From: Cervus elaphus
Taxonomy: Eukaryota; Chordata; Mammalia; Artiodactyla; Cervidae
DNA: 64,000 nucleotides
Reading direction: 5' to 3'
Assembly: GCF_910594005.1 (NCBI RefSeq)
Contig: NC_057829.1
Coordinates: 61,797,001 to 61,861,000 of the forward strand
Positions 21,563-33,774 of the stretch are shown here, piece by piece; positions within the stretch are counted from its first letter, which is position 1; each line of letters starts with the position of its first letter. The notes beneath the pieces are model-generated. The model made no database searches and was not told the origin of the DNA. It saw only the letters and a program-made list of their open reading frames with translations. The position numbers and the translations under genes are program-made.

Positions 21563-22666
21563 AAAAAACTATAAAGCTGTATAATATTCTAGTAATGTTT
21601 TCTCATATGTATCACCTAAATTGTTCCTGGAAGTGCTAACAAATCAAATCTTACTTTAGAAATTCAAAACCTATTTTTTCTAAGTGGTAAAAATTATTCA
21701 AAAGAAAAAAAATCTTCTACTTATTTTCCTTAAGACTAGAAGCAAGAGGGAAAGGCTCAAGGGTAGAAAACTAAATAAATACAGTATGGATGTTGATGCT
21801 GTGTGCACTTGGAGCCTATAGCAGCGTAACTGCTGTGTAATTCAAGAATGAATTCCTTACCACACAGGCATAAAAGGAAAAGAGGAAACTGTTTATGAGC
21901 TGAAAATGGAACATTCTCCAAGAAACATTAAATAAAAAAAGCAAACCACAGAACCATGTGTATAACACCCTACCATTACATAAAAAGAGAGAAAAGAAAC
22001 ATATGCAGGTGTTTGTAAATGTGTAAAATATCTCTGTAAGGACACATCAGAAATCAATAGTACTGGTTCTCTCTTGGAGAAAAACTGAGTGCCAGGGAAC
22101 AGAGATAGAAAAGAGGTTTTTCACTGGATACTCTTGGAACCTTTTGAATTTTAATTCATGAGAATGTATTGCCTATTTAGAAAACAAGCAAAATTATTTT
22201 TTAAAGAGCAAATTTCCAACAGTAGAAATTATCTCAACTGAGGCATATTAATACTTAGCAAAAGTTCCAAACCAAGGCAAATACATCAAAACTGTGACCA
22301 TTGACTTGGGTGTGTCAATCAATCCAGCGAAAAGCACACATTAATTAAACAACTAAAATGTTCAAAGCACAATGCCAGGATCCATCAGGAACACAAAAAT
22401 AAATGAAACCCAGACTGTATCTTCAAAGAAGTTTATTCAACAAAAAAATCTGACTAAATCAAACATAACTAGCCAATGCTTATGAGTATTCAGAGAGCCC
22501 AGAAATATCATGAAGTCTTAACCAACATTAGCAGAAGTTACAAACAACAGAATGTTGTTTACAAGCAACAGAATATTCTGTGGGTTACAAACAACAGAAT
22601 ATTCCAGATGACTTTACTAAATTGAAGTAAATGTACCTACAGCCCCTTCTCACCTCCAATACTCAC
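21563..22666. other. Intron 4 sequence, possible L2-like remnant
   Basis: About 22340-22440 (gcacaatgccaggatccatc ... gtttattcaac) resembles an L2-type 3' end. A short tandem-like repetition of acaacagaatgtt / acaacagaatatt lies at about 22545-22605. Otherwise nothing is recognised. Confidence 0.35.
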
Positions 22667-22876
22667 CAGCAATTTTGAGGTGTGCGTGAAAATGTTTATG
22701 TGTCAGCAAGGGCTCAGGTAACTCTCCTAGAAACATCTTCAGCAAGGTAGCAACATCATTTGAGTGAAACTCCCCTGATTCCAAGTCAATATCAGTTCCA
22801 TTATTGAGAGCATCTCTTAAAATCTGCTGTCGGACACTATTCCCTGGTACTCTAAACAAACCCTCTACTCGTAAGT
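22667..22876 (-). CDS. ARHGAP19: ARHGAP19 coding exon 4 (catalytic arginine finger)
   Basis: A 210-bp exon with acceptor CGAACAG and donor GTGAGT. It encodes about residues 135-205 and contains the RhoGAP signature L-R-V-E-G-L-F-R-V-P-G, where Arg143 is the arginine finger that enters the active site of RhoA to speed GTP hydrolysis. It is followed by the V-R-Q-Q-I-L-R-D-A-L helix, an acidic D-I-D-L-E loop, H-S-N-D-V-A-T-L-L-K-M-F-L and the family hallmark L-G-E-L-P-E-P-L-L. All catalytic and structural hallmarks are intact. The exon keeps the frame (70 codons). One visible difference from the human protein is HFHAH in place of HFNAH. Confidence 0.96.
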
Positions 22877-23144
22877 CTGTTCGGAGTGGAAGAGGAACAA
22901 AGGACATGAAAAAAGAAACAGAGAATTACAATTAAGTAATCTAAAAGACCACTTTATACTTGAAAGACCCTTACAAAGACCCTGAAGGAGGTTTTTGCCT
23001 TTCTTCTCAGAGGGGTTGAGACCTACTGGTCCCTGGGGAAACTTATCTGAGCATCTCTGAGCACCTAGAGATCTTCCAGGCTGAGAGATGGTCCACCCAG
23101 GAGTCACTGAACCTCCTAAGGCACATCTGGAGACTGAATTTTAT

Positions 23145-23560
23145 CTGGTCTTTTTTTTAACTCCTATTGAAATAGTTGATTTAAAATGTTATGTTAGCTT
23201 CAGGTATACAGCAAAGTGAGATATATATATATATATATATATGAACGCTGCTCAGTCATGTCTGACTCTTTGCAACCCCATGGACTACACAGTCCAAAGA
23301 ATTCTCCAGGCCAGAATACTGGAGTGGGTTGCCTTTCCCTTATCCCAGGGATCTTCCCAACCCAGGGATGGAACCCAGGTCTCCCACATTGCAGGCAGAT
23401 TCTTTACCAGCCGAGCCACAAGGGAAACCCATATATACATATATGTATTAGATTATTTTGCATTATAGGTTATTACAAAATATTAAGTATAGTTCCCTGT
23501 GCTATGCAGTAGGTCCTTGTTGGCTATCTATTTTATATATAATAGAGCTTGAAAAATAAG
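23145..23560 (-). repeat. L1 3'-region fragment (antisense) with AT run
   Basis: The sequence tattgaaatagttgatttaa ... cttcaggtatacagcaaagt and then agttccctgtgctatgcagt with aggtccttgttggctatcta is a well-known antisense L1 segment. It is split by an (AT)n run (23220-23242) and a Bov-tA SINE (23243-23432). Confidence 0.65.
23243..23432 (-). mobile_element. Bov-tA SINE in an AT microsatellite
   Basis: The minus-oriented Bov-tA (gctcagtcatgtctgactct ... gagccacaagggaaaccc) is bounded by ATATAT on both sides, consistent with insertion into a TA-rich target. Confidence 0.9.
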
Positions 23561-24533
23561 CTGGAAGGAAAGCCACATCTTCCTGAAGTCCCCTCCCCAT
23601 GAGCCATCCCAGACTTTGTTGGAGGGGTTGAGTTCATCTGTGGAGGTTCATTGCTCCTGTAAACAGTTTCCCAGCCTAAAATGAATCAAGGGTCTCTGCA
23701 CTGCCCCAGGAATTAGAACTCTAACCTGTCAGATCACCTTTCCATCTAAGAGACTGCCAGAAGCTCAGAGTCATTCCAACTAAACGATTCTTCCCCTCAA
23801 CCTAGATTCTAAGCTAATCTAAGGGTTAAAAAAGATGAGACACATTGTTTAGTTTGATATGGTAGAAGCATGAGAGTTCGTGTTTTCAGCTTAGGTATAT
23901 ATTTCTTTGAATAGCTCCCTAATTCAAGTTTCCAAGTTGAAATGCCTACCAGCCAGGCTAGCAATAGTAAATGAATGAAGAGGAACCCTAACAAACTGGT
24001 GAGCACCTACCTGTGCTCCAGATGACTGTGTCCAAGAGCCCACAAGGCTCAAGGATGCTAGATCTTCCTGTTAGCCAAAGAAAGCTGAAAACCTGGACTT
24101 TTCCCATTTGAAAAAACTGGAAACTAATTTTAACTTAATCCTTTGCCAAACAAAATATGAAAATAGACAACTTAAGCCCTTAGGCTGTCAGTCTGTAACC
24201 TCTGCTCTAGCTCCCAGCACAATGTCCCAGGTAGAGCAAGCCAAAAATAACCATTAGTGTTGAATTCATCATGGCATCACATAAAGCCACATATACACTC
24301 AGCTGTGCCAAGTACTTAAAGCAATGACATAACCAGTATGACTACTAAAAAAGTGAAAAGGGAATTAAGTTGAGTGTATTTTAATCAGAGAAGTCTAGAG
24401 ATGAACGGTATCTTTGGCAATAAATTATTATCCCTGGAATAAATGTTGAGACTCGTTAGAAGCAATGTATTTTTTCCAGAAGAAACGCCTCTTTCAACCA
24501 AGGGCAAAATGCGATTTCATAGACACTATCTAA

Positions 24534-24564
<31 letters not shown>

Positions 24565-24766
24565 ATTTGAGAGTATAAAGGAAATCAATACATGAGATGA
24601 AATTTATAAGGAAGTATATTTAGAAATATGCCACCTGAAATTATCATTGATTAGTGTCTTTGTTAATGGTTAACTGACACTTACTAACTCAAGGATATTA
24701 AGCTCCCAACAGAAAACTGACAACTGTTCATTAACAAAGAATGAAAACAATTTCAAGTAGTCTTAC
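23561..24766. other. Intron 3 sequence with a GT microsatellite
   Basis: A (TG)n run lies at about 24534-24566. The rest shows no exon or identifiable repeat. Confidence 0.45.
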
Positions 24767-24847
24767 TCTTGTGTAGATATTCAATCAGTTGGTATATCTG
24801 GGCAATGCCTTCCTCTGTCAGTGGGGATCCAAATACAACTCCTTTTT
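24767..24847 (-). CDS. ARHGAP19: ARHGAP19 coding exon 3 (start of RhoGAP fold)
   Basis: An 81-bp exon with acceptor TTTTTTCAG and donor GTAAGA. It encodes about residues 108-135: E-K-G-V-V-F-G-S-P-L-T-E-E-G-I-A-Q-I-Y-Q-L-I-E-Y-L-H-K, with the first base of Asn135 left over. This matches the opening helix of the RhoGAP domain, in which the family has a variable-length F-G-x-P-L then a helix ending just before the arginine-finger loop. Phase 1 at both ends means the exon could be skipped without a frameshift (81 = 27 codons), but skipping would remove part of the GAP fold. Confidence 0.95.
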
Positions 24848-25763
24848 CTGAAAAAATCCATACAATAGAACAAGGCTATATTTTCCACAAACAGTACAAA
24901 ATCAGCATACCCCTCAAGCAGCCTATGTTACAGTTGAGCAAGTATGTTCACATGGTCAGTACAAAGAAACTTAAGAGTTGGAAATGCATCAGAAAATGCA
25001 ATCAGAACACCTTTCAATCAACTCTCTCCAAGTTTAATCTTAGATAGTAGGTTCCCTGAAGGCAAAAACCATCTTCTTCTTTAATTAACAATACTTGGAA
25101 TATTGATATTTAATTTAAAAACAAACAAAAAATAGAACTTAGACCCATGATTATTAGAACATGATAGATTATCCACTAGAGTTGGTATAGGGTCTAACCT
25201 GTTATGTCTAAACATTTTTGCTGCCCTCGGGATTTCCTTATATTTAATAAAACAAAATAGAATCTCTTTCACATCTTATCAAAAACAGTGTTAATAATCA
25301 CAATTTATAGTATATAAAACTAATAACTTCTGAGAAGGCTTTTTGAGTGATTCATAAGTATTAATATTTGCCTTATCAAAGCATTCTATGGAATGAAAAC
25401 ATTAAAGAACTACTGCAATAAAAAATAGTCAAACTTTCTTTACTGTACTCTCCAGCTGTATAACTTTGTTCTTTTAATATCATTTTAGTATAGTATTAAT
25501 AGAGCATGAAAATCAAGGTGCTCCTGGTAACTATGTAAACTAATCATGCTATTTTCTGGAGACTGATATAATGGTTTAATTAATCTAGGTAATTTTTATA
25601 ATTTTTATCAATATTACTTAAAGTTTTACTATTCATGTAATGAAAAAAATGACTAAAAAAATGCTTTACAATAATAGTAACTCCTCCACGAATGTGCAAA
25701 TGTTCAGAGTAGAGAGCTCAGGAAGTAACTAAGACCTGCCCCCTTCACAGACACAGTTCCTAC
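24848..25763. other. Intron 2, no recognised element
   Basis: AT-rich, 916 bp. Nothing recognised. Confidence 0.45.
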
Positions 25764-26029
25764 CCTTTCTCTTGAGAGACATTAGAGACCGGAAGAATCC
25801 TGATGCTGGGCCCGCCCCACCAGGCAACTTAAGATCCACTTCTCCCATCAGCTGAGCCAACTCAGTTCCAGGTAGATCAATAAGTCTTGTAATGTTGCTG
25901 ACCACCAACTCAGTGAACACCTCAGGTTTCTCATGTCGGAGTTTCTCCACAAAAAAGTCAGGATTGAAGATAATGGGCTGACTTTGAAGGGAAGAGTCAT
26001 TGCAGATAACAAAATTGCAGATAGCATCA
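25764..26029 (-). CDS. ARHGAP19: ARHGAP19 coding exon 2 (pre-RhoGAP region and start of domain)
   Basis: The acceptor TTTTCAG abuts 26029 and the donor is GTAGGA after 25764. The exon encodes about residues 19-108, including the stretches FFVEKLRHEKPEVF and TRLIDLPGTELAQLMGEVDL and then LPGGAGPASGFFRSLMSLKRK. This is very close to the known protein; visible differences from the human form, as I recall it, include N for S in the AIC(N)FVIC segment and QS for RG after SSL. It covers the conserved region ahead of the GAP fold. The exon begins with one base completing Ser19 and ends with one base of Glu108. The intron upstream of it is 26.9 kb and the intron downstream is 916 bp. Confidence 0.95.
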
Positions 26030-26480
26030 CTGAAAACAATGAAACAGAAGAATCTTTGAAGGGATCATTTTTGTATGTGTTTTTCATTCCCTCTCAACAA
26101 CACAATTATTCATTCCTTCTATGGCCTCATCTACACATACCAGTCTTTTGAAAACCTAATATTTAATCTGTTGACTGCACAAAAGAAGATAATCTGGACT
26201 TGCTGCTGTTTAGGTTACACCCACATAGATACTCCGAAATTTAGTTTAAAGAAAAGACCTGAATTTGCCTCTTAATTTCACACATTCAGTCTACAAGAAG
26301 ATAAGACCCTTACAGCCTCCTGAGTCTAATAGCATTTTAGAATTGGCAGCCACATAGACCACATTTCCTTATTAAAAGTTAAACCCTAACATTGTTAAAT
26401 ACTTTTAAAACATCAGACCTGCAACTGTTCCCCTAACATGGCAATATGCAATCATTAAACTAAGGCCTTCTTGGGTGTAC

Positions 26481-26693
26481 ATGCTCAGTCGCTTCAGTCA
26501 TGTCTGACTCTGTGTGACCCTGTGAACTGTAGCCCACCAGGCCCCTCTCTCCATGGGATTCTCCAGGCAAGAATACTGGAGTGGGTTACCAAGCCCTCCT
26601 CCAGATCTTCCCAACCCAAGGATTGAAACGGTGTCTCCTGGGCCTCCTGCATTGCAGGCAGATTCTTTACCACTGAGCCACCGGGGAAGCCCC
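26481..26693 (-). mobile_element. Bov-tA SINE in intron 1
   Basis: Minus-oriented Bov-tA (atgctcagtcgcttcagtca ... gagccaccggggaagcc) with near-identical flanks (ttcttgggtgtac before, ctcttgggagtac after). Confidence 0.9.
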
Positions 26694-27701
26694 CTCTTGG
26701 GAGTACGGCCAGCTATATGGTATTTCCCATCCAGGGATCAACTGCTGATAGTACCACAGTCAGGCTACTTGCAAAGGCCACAGAAACCACATGACAGTGA
26801 GCGTGAGACTACTGCAGAGATAAAACTATATCTAGTATAATAAACATTTTGAAGACATTTACTGTACCCTTAGGTTTTTCTGGTTCCTAGGTCCCTACAC
26901 AGACAGGTGTTTCCTTAAAATCAGTTGAGCCAAGTTGAGCCAAGTATCCCTGGATTCTGTTCCTCATAACCAAAAAGCCTTCACTAGAATGGCAGGCACT
27001 TACAGGTACATAAAAGAGATATTAATTCAACCTTGCCCAGGTTCAGAAATAGGTTTTATTTTAAATACTTCATTCTGGATGTCTCTGGCCCATCGTCTAA
27101 GTCCGAACTTGGCTCAAGATCCTTCCTCTCTAAGGCACTTGAAAAAAATTTATATTTTGCTTCTTCTATCTCTTCTATCACTGAGTAGTAATACTCAGCA
27201 GATATGCTCTGTTGGCCCCTGATCTTAGCTGATTTTTCACTCCTACATTATCTGGGCTATACTTCTGGAAAAGCTCCTTTCACTCAGAAATACTTTCTTC
27301 CTTATTGTTTTCTAATACGTAATTACTAAATTCTTTTTACTTTTAACATGTCACATGTTAAGAACTGTATTATTCCATCTCTTGTAGCAGACATATCACC
27401 GCCTGTTTGTATCTATTATCAATTATCTCTAATGGCTTGCTCCAATTCTTATTATATAAACAGTCATCTATTATACAACCTGTGAGTAGATGCAACACAA
27501 ACCAGAAAGAAACAACTGATCACATCTGTCAGGCAAAGCTGAAATTTACCTGACTCAATCAAACATTCCCACAATAAAAACAATCACAACTTTCAAGTTT
27601 CCACAACACCCTAGGTACCAAACCTCTGTTCCAGGAAAAATGATACCTCTACACATTAAATATAACTAATCTCTACCACACTTTACCAATACTACCTGGA
27701 T
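26694..27701. other. Intron 1 sequence, no recognised element
   Basis: No exon or clear repeat is visible; an old diverged element cannot be ruled out. The stretch 26030-26480 is likewise blank. Confidence 0.35.
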
Positions 27702-27790
27702 CTTTTTTTTTTTCTGCCCACAGCATGTGGGATCCTAGTTTCCCTGCAGTGGAAGCACGGAGTCTTAACCGCTGGACAGCGAGGGAAGTT
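27702..27790 (-). mobile_element. tRNA-Glu-derived SINE (CHR type), short
   Basis: Poly-T, then cagcatgtgggatcctagtt, a deletion of the usual middle, and cttaaccgctggacagcgag. A minus-oriented, internally shortened copy. Confidence 0.75.
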
Positions 27791-29504
27791 TTACAAAGAT
27801 CATTTTTAATTTGGTATAACGAAAACAAGGTGTGGGTAAACTTCAGAGTTCATCTCTACTTCCTTGAGAAGTTATTACCTAATTTTAATCAACAGCCCAA
27901 GTCTTCAGTTGGTGACTACTAAATTTCTTTCTTTTCTCTAAAATGATAATATAAGAATTCACATAAAACTTAAAAATTATAAATATGTGTTCTCAAGCCA
28001 AAGTCTTAAGAAAGAGAACTAAAAACGTTCTTTCCTCAACCTTTTTACATACTAAGGCTAAAGATGCCAATGATTTAAAGATGCTAATGATTATGATACG
28101 AGCCAATTAAAATCAAAAGAATCTTCATCCTAAGTCATTGACAAAGCATCTTTTTATTTTAAATGTTGGCTTATTTCAGTCAAGATATGAGTCAATAGAC
28201 TATTATTTATAATCATTGCCAATGAGAAATTACTACTCTACTGAGAGAGCCAGAAAATCATGAAATGGATTAGCACCAAAAGAGTCTTATAATTTATCAA
28301 ATCTAAGCTTTTGTGGCTGTCACATCTCTTTTAATTCTGAAAAGCAATTCAGATCAAATTAATTCTAACATATAAATGTACATGAACAGCATTCATTATA
28401 TTCCTAAAGTAGAAATACATATATACATATAACCTCCAGATCTTCAGTTTATTAATATCCAGAGTAAGACTCAGTTGAGATTCCAAAACTTACATCAGAG
28501 GTGACTTCAGGCACTAAACTGAGTCAAATACAGAGAAAGGAGCTGGAAGCACAAAACCCTACCGACATTGTTTCTCAACAGAATCCTTTCTGACTTGCAG
28601 TCTGTTCCCTCATAAATAGTTAGAATAGGGAGGAGAATAAGTAAGTTCAAGGCTGCCCCTACCTAATTACAAGGAATACAAGAAAAAGATAACTAAGGGG
28701 TCCTAATACAGGAGTAACAAATAAGCAAACTCAGTTTCTTTCCCCCTTCCGCTATTTCTCCCTTTCCTTCCCATAATCATTCACTTTTGTTTTGTCTCAC
28801 TTTAATTTCTTTAACCCAATTCTTTTTTGTCCTCTTCCTCGCTTTTTCTGAGTGGAGCATGTGGTAAGACAAAAATGGAGAGAAATGGTTAAAAAAGAAG
28901 TAAAACAGAAGATAAGAGAAGGAAAAGACAGATATAGTAGGTTATGCTTTTAAATTATCCCCATATCACAAAGTCCAATAATCTCTTTCCGTGGAATACA
29001 TAGTACCACAATGTAAAGCTAAGAATATCAAGGAACATGGTCAAGAACTTAAGAGAAGGGCTAAAGAAAAAAATAAATAAATAAATACTATTATTAAGCA
29101 AAAACCACTTTCCTCCCTCTACAGTAATTTTAAAATGAACTGTAAGTTTGTTCAAGTTTAAGAAAAAAATTAATTTCTTACATAAGTGCTGAAAGCTTCT
29201 GATGAGGCATTGGTAAATCGAAGAGACAGGAAAAAAACTTTCTCCTTGTTTGCTGTAACAAAGAAACCCTCCTTTCCCTGCCCCATCACAGCCTACACAA
29301 ATTCCAGATATGTTAGAGGACACAAGGCACATTATGTGGCCTGAAAGGCAGTACTTATTAGGACTCTTAAGCATTCATCTGCAAGTAGGAGCAAAACAGA
29401 AATTAAAAACTGGACCAGTTAATTATATTTGCCAACACATAGATGAAGCTCAACAACAGTCTCCCATCACATTGAACACTGTATTAAACAAAACAATCAC
29501 ACAA
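27791..29504. other. Intron 1 sequence, no recognised element
   Basis: AT-rich with an (AATA)n run at about 29070-29087. I see no exon or nameable repeat. Confidence 0.4.
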
Positions 29505-29515
29505 TATAAGAGTAT

Positions 29516-29790
29516 GCTGCTGCTGCTGCTAAGTCACTTCAGTCGTGTCCGACTCTCTGCGACCCCATAGACAGCAGCCCACCAGGCTCCCCCAACCCTG
29601 GGATTCTCCAGGCAAGAACACTGGAGTGGGTTGCCATTTCTTTCTCCAATGCATGAAAGTGAAAAGTGAAAGTGAAGTCACTAAGTCGTGTCTGACTCGT
29701 AGCGACCCCATGGGCTGCAGCCTACCAGGCTCCTCCATCCATGGATTTTCCAGGCAAGAGTACTGGAGTGGGTTGCCGTTGCCTTCTCCA
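29516..29790 (-). mobile_element. Bov-A2 SINE (dimeric)
   Basis: Two head-to-tail Bov-A units in minus orientation, each starting with the agtc...gtgtcTGACTC-type tail and ending in the ggttgcc(a/g)tt box. Flanked by a perfect 11-bp duplication, TATAAGAGTAT (29505-29515 and 29791-29801). Confidence 0.92.
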
Positions 29791-29829
29791 TATAAGAGTA
29801 TAAGGACAAGCATATAAAGGGAAGAGAGA

Positions 29830-30440
29830 TCCCTACCTCACATCATACACAAAAAATAAATTCCAGACAGAATAAAGATTTAAATATAAAAAGTCAAACT
29901 TGGAAAAAAATACATTAATGAGGCAGAGGAAAGCTTTCTTAAACACAACATAAAATGTACAATCCACAAAGAAAAGATTGAAAGATTTAACTACATCAAA
30001 ATTTTAAATGTCTGTTCAACAAATGATATTATAAACAAAGTTCTTAAAAAATGAAGTAACAGTACCTCTGGAGAGGGGAACTGGATGAAAGAACAGGAGT
30101 GGGAGAGAAACTTTTCACTGTATGTTGTTTTGTATTTTCTGGATTTTTGATTCAAGTGAACATATTAGCATTACTCATTCATAATAAATAAATAAATTTA
30201 AATTTTTTAAGTATTAATAAAAGATAAGCCATAAGCTGAAAAAAAAACTTTTATTCATACAAAAGGATTAGTATTCAGAATTGATCAATATGACTAAAAT
30301 TTGTAAGAAAAACACTCAAAGAAAGTTAGTCAAAAGATATGACCAATTCATAGAAGAGAGGTCTAAATGACTAATAAATATGAAAATAATCTTAACTTTA
30401 GAAGTTAAAAAGGTAAAGCAAATTGAAAAATGGTATCTTC
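29830..30440 (+). repeat. Old L1 remnants
   Basis: Stretches such as ttccagacagaataaagatt, agattgaaagatttaactac and aaaagatatgaccaattcat are decayed ORF2 sequence in plus orientation, interrupted by unrelated AT-rich sequence near 30060-30240. Confidence 0.5.
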
Positions 30441-30477
30441 CTCCATCTATCATTTTGGCATAAACTATCAGATTCAG

Positions 30478-30672
30478 TGAAAGTGAAAGTCACTCAGTCG
30501 TGTCTGACTCTTCGCAACCCCCTGGACTGTACAGTCCATCGAATTCTCCAGGCCAGAATACTGGAGTGGATAGCCGTTCCCCTCTCCAAGAGATCTTCCC
30601 AACCCAGGGATCAAACCCAGGTCTCTCACTTTACAGGCAGATTCTTTACCAGCTGAGCCACCAGGGAAGCCC
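30478..30672 (-). mobile_element. Bov-tA SINE
   Basis: Minus-oriented Bov-tA with a perfect 11-bp target-site duplication, ATCAGATTCAG (30467-30477 and 30673-30683). Confidence 0.93.
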
Positions 30673-30737
30673 ATCAGATTCAGGTGATATCTTCTTACTC
30701 TTAGTCTGTTAAGTGTTATTTATTTATGGTCATGAGC

Positions 30738-31592
30738 CGGTGCTTCAGTTCAGTCTCCCAGTCATGTCCACCTCTTTGCGACCCCATGGACTGTAGCAGC
30801 ACATCAGGCTTTCCTATCCATCACCAACTCCCGGAGCTTACTTAAACTCATGTCCATTGAGTCGGTGATGCTACCCAAGCATCTCATCCTCTGTCGTCCC
30901 CTTCTCCTCCTGCCTTCAATCTTTCCCAGCATCAGGGTCTTTTCTAGTGAGTCTGTTCTTCGCATCAGGTGGCCAAAGGATTGGAGTTGTAGCTTCAACA
31001 TCAGTTCTTCCAGTGAATACCCAGGACTGATCTCTTTTAGGATGGACTGGTTGGATCTCCTTGCAGTCCAAGGGACTCTCGAGACTCTTCTCCAATACCA
31101 CAGTTCAAAAGCATCAATTCTTCGGCGCTCAGCTTTCTTTATACCCCAACTCTCACATCCATACATAACTACTGGAAAAACCATAGCTTTGACTAGACGG
31201 ACCTTTGTTGGCAAAGTAATATCTCTGCTTTTTAATATGCTGTCTAGGTTGGTCATAACTTTCCTGCCAAGGAGTAAGCATCTTTTAATTTCATGGCTGC
31301 AATCACCATCTGCAGTGATTTTGGAGCCCCAAAAAATAAAGTCTATCACTGTTTCCATTGTTTCCCCATCTATTTGCCATGAAGTGATGGGACTGGATGC
31401 CATGATCCTAGTTTTCTGAATGTTGAGCTTTAAGCCAACTTTTTCACTCTCATCTTTCACTTTCATCAAGAGGCTCTTTAGTTCTTCGCTTTCTGCTATA
31501 AGGGTGGTGTCATCTGCATATCTGAGGTAATTGATATTTTTCCCCTCAATCGTGATTCCAGTTTGTGTTTCATCCAGCCCAGCATTTCGCAT
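30738..31592 (-). mobile_element. BovB LINE, 3' part (copy 2)
   Basis: Minus-oriented, 5'-truncated BovB from the RT active site to the 3' end. An open frame at 30804-31592 (extending by chance to 31628) covers R-Y-A-D-D-T-T-L, L-G-S-K-I-T-A-D-type and C-E-S-W-G-I-K-K segments without a stop, so it is one of the better preserved copies. The YADD motif is intact. No full RT domain is present. Confidence 0.9.
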
Positions 31593-32393
31593 GAGTATGT
31601 GCTTAGTATTATCAAATTTGATAATCACATAATTTTTCTCCTTTGTTTATGTAGTGAATGGCACTGATTAATGTTAAACCAACTGGGTATTTCTAGAATA
31701 AACCCAATATTGTAATGATGTTTTATCATTTTTATATACTGCTGAATTTGGTTTGCCAATTATTTGTTTAGGTTTCTCCATATACGTTCTAAGTGAGATT
31801 ATCATGGAATTGTCCTTTCTCATATTTTTCTTCATTAGGTTTTATATCAAGGTTGTCCTGGCCTGTCAAAGTGAGTTGGGGAGTGTGTCCTATTTTTCTA
31901 TTTTCTGAAAAAGTTTAAGCGCTATTGTCATTTCTTCCTTAAGTGATGGAATTGGCTGATGAAGTCTTCTGGACCTAGAGTTTTCTTTGTAAGGTTTTTA
32001 ATTATATTATATATATATATTCAATTTGTGTTACAGAACTATTCAAATTTTCTATTTCTTCTTGTATTAATTTTGATAAGTTGTATATTTCTAGGGATTT
32101 GTCTATTCCACATAAATTTTCAAACTTGACTGGCATAAACTTGTTTGTAATATCCTGTGAGGAACGTATTAACGTGTCCAGGTTCCATAGTGATCTGCTC
32201 GTCCTTGTTCCTCATACTGGTAATTTTTTTTTTAATTTATGGATCTTATTAGAGATTTATCAATTTTTATTAACATTATCAAGGTTCCAGTTTTTGGGTT
32301 TGCTGAATTCCTCTATTACATGTTTGGTATTTATTTCACTAACTTCTGTTCTGATCTTTATTACTTCCTTTCTTCTTTGCTGTACTCAGGATA
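31593..32393 (-). repeat. Inverted 5' segment of an L1
   Basis: Antisense L1 ORF2 sequence (aaaccaactgggtatttcta, agtgagattatcatggaatt, cttcttgtattaattttgat). It abuts sense-oriented L1 at about 32394, the structure left by twin priming. Confidence 0.65.
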
Positions 32394-33255
32394 AGGTGCC
32401 AAATCAATGGGGAATGAATGACCTTTTCACTGAATGGTGCTGAGACATGTGGACAACTATAGGGGGAAAAAGTGAAAACTGACACCTACATCACTATACA
32501 CAAGGTCAATTTCAGGTGAGTTATTGATCTAAAGGTGAAAAACAAAACAGTAAGCCTACAGAAGGTTAATATAGAAGAATATATTATTGAACTTAGAGTA
32601 GGGAAATAATTTTTAAATTACAGATTAAAAAATAGCAACCACAAAGAAAAGGCTCAATATATTTGAGTTCATTAAAATAAGAACTATGCTAGAAAAAGAT
32701 ACCATTAAGAAAGTGAAAAGTATATCTACAATATATATGGTGGGAAATATATCTACAAGATATATGGTCAAAAAAGGCTCATACCCTGAATATATACAGA
32801 CTTTGTACAATCAATATGAAAAAATAAATAACCAACAGAAAAACAAGCATGAGATTTCAAGAAACTCTCATTTTAAAAACTACTCAATACCACTAGACAT
32901 CAAAGAACTGCAAATTAAAAATCAATGACATACTATCATCCAACAGAATATCTAAAATTGACAATACCAAGGATTAGAGGAAATAATTCTAACTATAAAG
33001 TAACTCTAACCATAAAGTAACTCTTTTATACAGATAGTGGGGCTATAACTGTTTCATCTTATCTACAATATTAATGAACAAGTATACCCTATGAGCAGCA
33101 ATTCTTAAAACATGCCTAGCATGTGCATGCAGCAACATGGGCACCAAAAATTCCAAGCAAGAATGTTCACTGACACATTAATTTCTAAGCAGCCAAAACT
33201 GGAAGCAAAATGTCCAGGAGAATGGTTTTTAAAATGTGGCATATATAATGCCAAT

Positions 33256-33585
33256 TTTTAAAATTTTATTTATGTAGTGATTTATTTTTGGCTGTACTGG
33301 GTCTTCCGTGCTACATGTAGGCTTTTCTCTAGTTGTGGCGAGCAAGGGCTACTCTTCATTGCAGTGCATAGACTTCTCATTGTGGTTTCATCTCTTGTTC
33401 CGGAGCACAGGCTCAGCGGCTTCAGTAGTTGCAGCGCGAGGGCCAGTAGTTGCCGCTCCCGGACTCTAGAGCACAGGTTCAATAGTTGTGGCCCATGAGC
33501 TTAGTTACTCTGCAGCATGTGAGATTTTCCTGGATCAGGGATCAAACCCGTGTCTCCTGCACTGGCAGGCAGATTCTTTAATAAT
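33256..33585 (-). mobile_element. Long variant of tRNA-Glu-derived SINE
   Basis: Minus-oriented: gatttatttttggctgtact, the long body with cgagcaagggctactcttca and a GC-rich core, then ctgcactggcaggcagattc. Inserted in the L1. Confidence 0.85.
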
Positions 33586-33671
33586 GGCAGATTTTATAGC
33601 AATGAAAAAGGACAAAGTCCAGTTACATACACAATCATGAATGAATCTCACAGATAGCTGAGCAAAAGATG

Positions 33672-33716
33672 TCCTTCTCTCTCTCTCTCTCATACACACA
33701 TACACACACACAGACA
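33672..33716. repeat. (CT)n(CA)n microsatellite
   Basis: A short CT run followed by CA repeats. Confidence 0.8.
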
Positions 33717-33774
33717 AACTACTTACTATATAATACTATTCATATCAAATTTTAAAAAGACAAAAAATATAGTG

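Larger units (their letters stand above)
32394..33770 (+). repeat. Sense 3' segment of the same L1, split by a SINE
   Basis: ORF2 C-terminal sequence (gccaaatcaatggggaatga, ctgaatggtgctgagacatg) continues through ctaacc/agtaact repeats to the region interrupted by a long CHR SINE (33256-33585), and then on into 33770. It is downstream in L1 of the segment inverted at 31593-32393. Confidence 0.6.
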
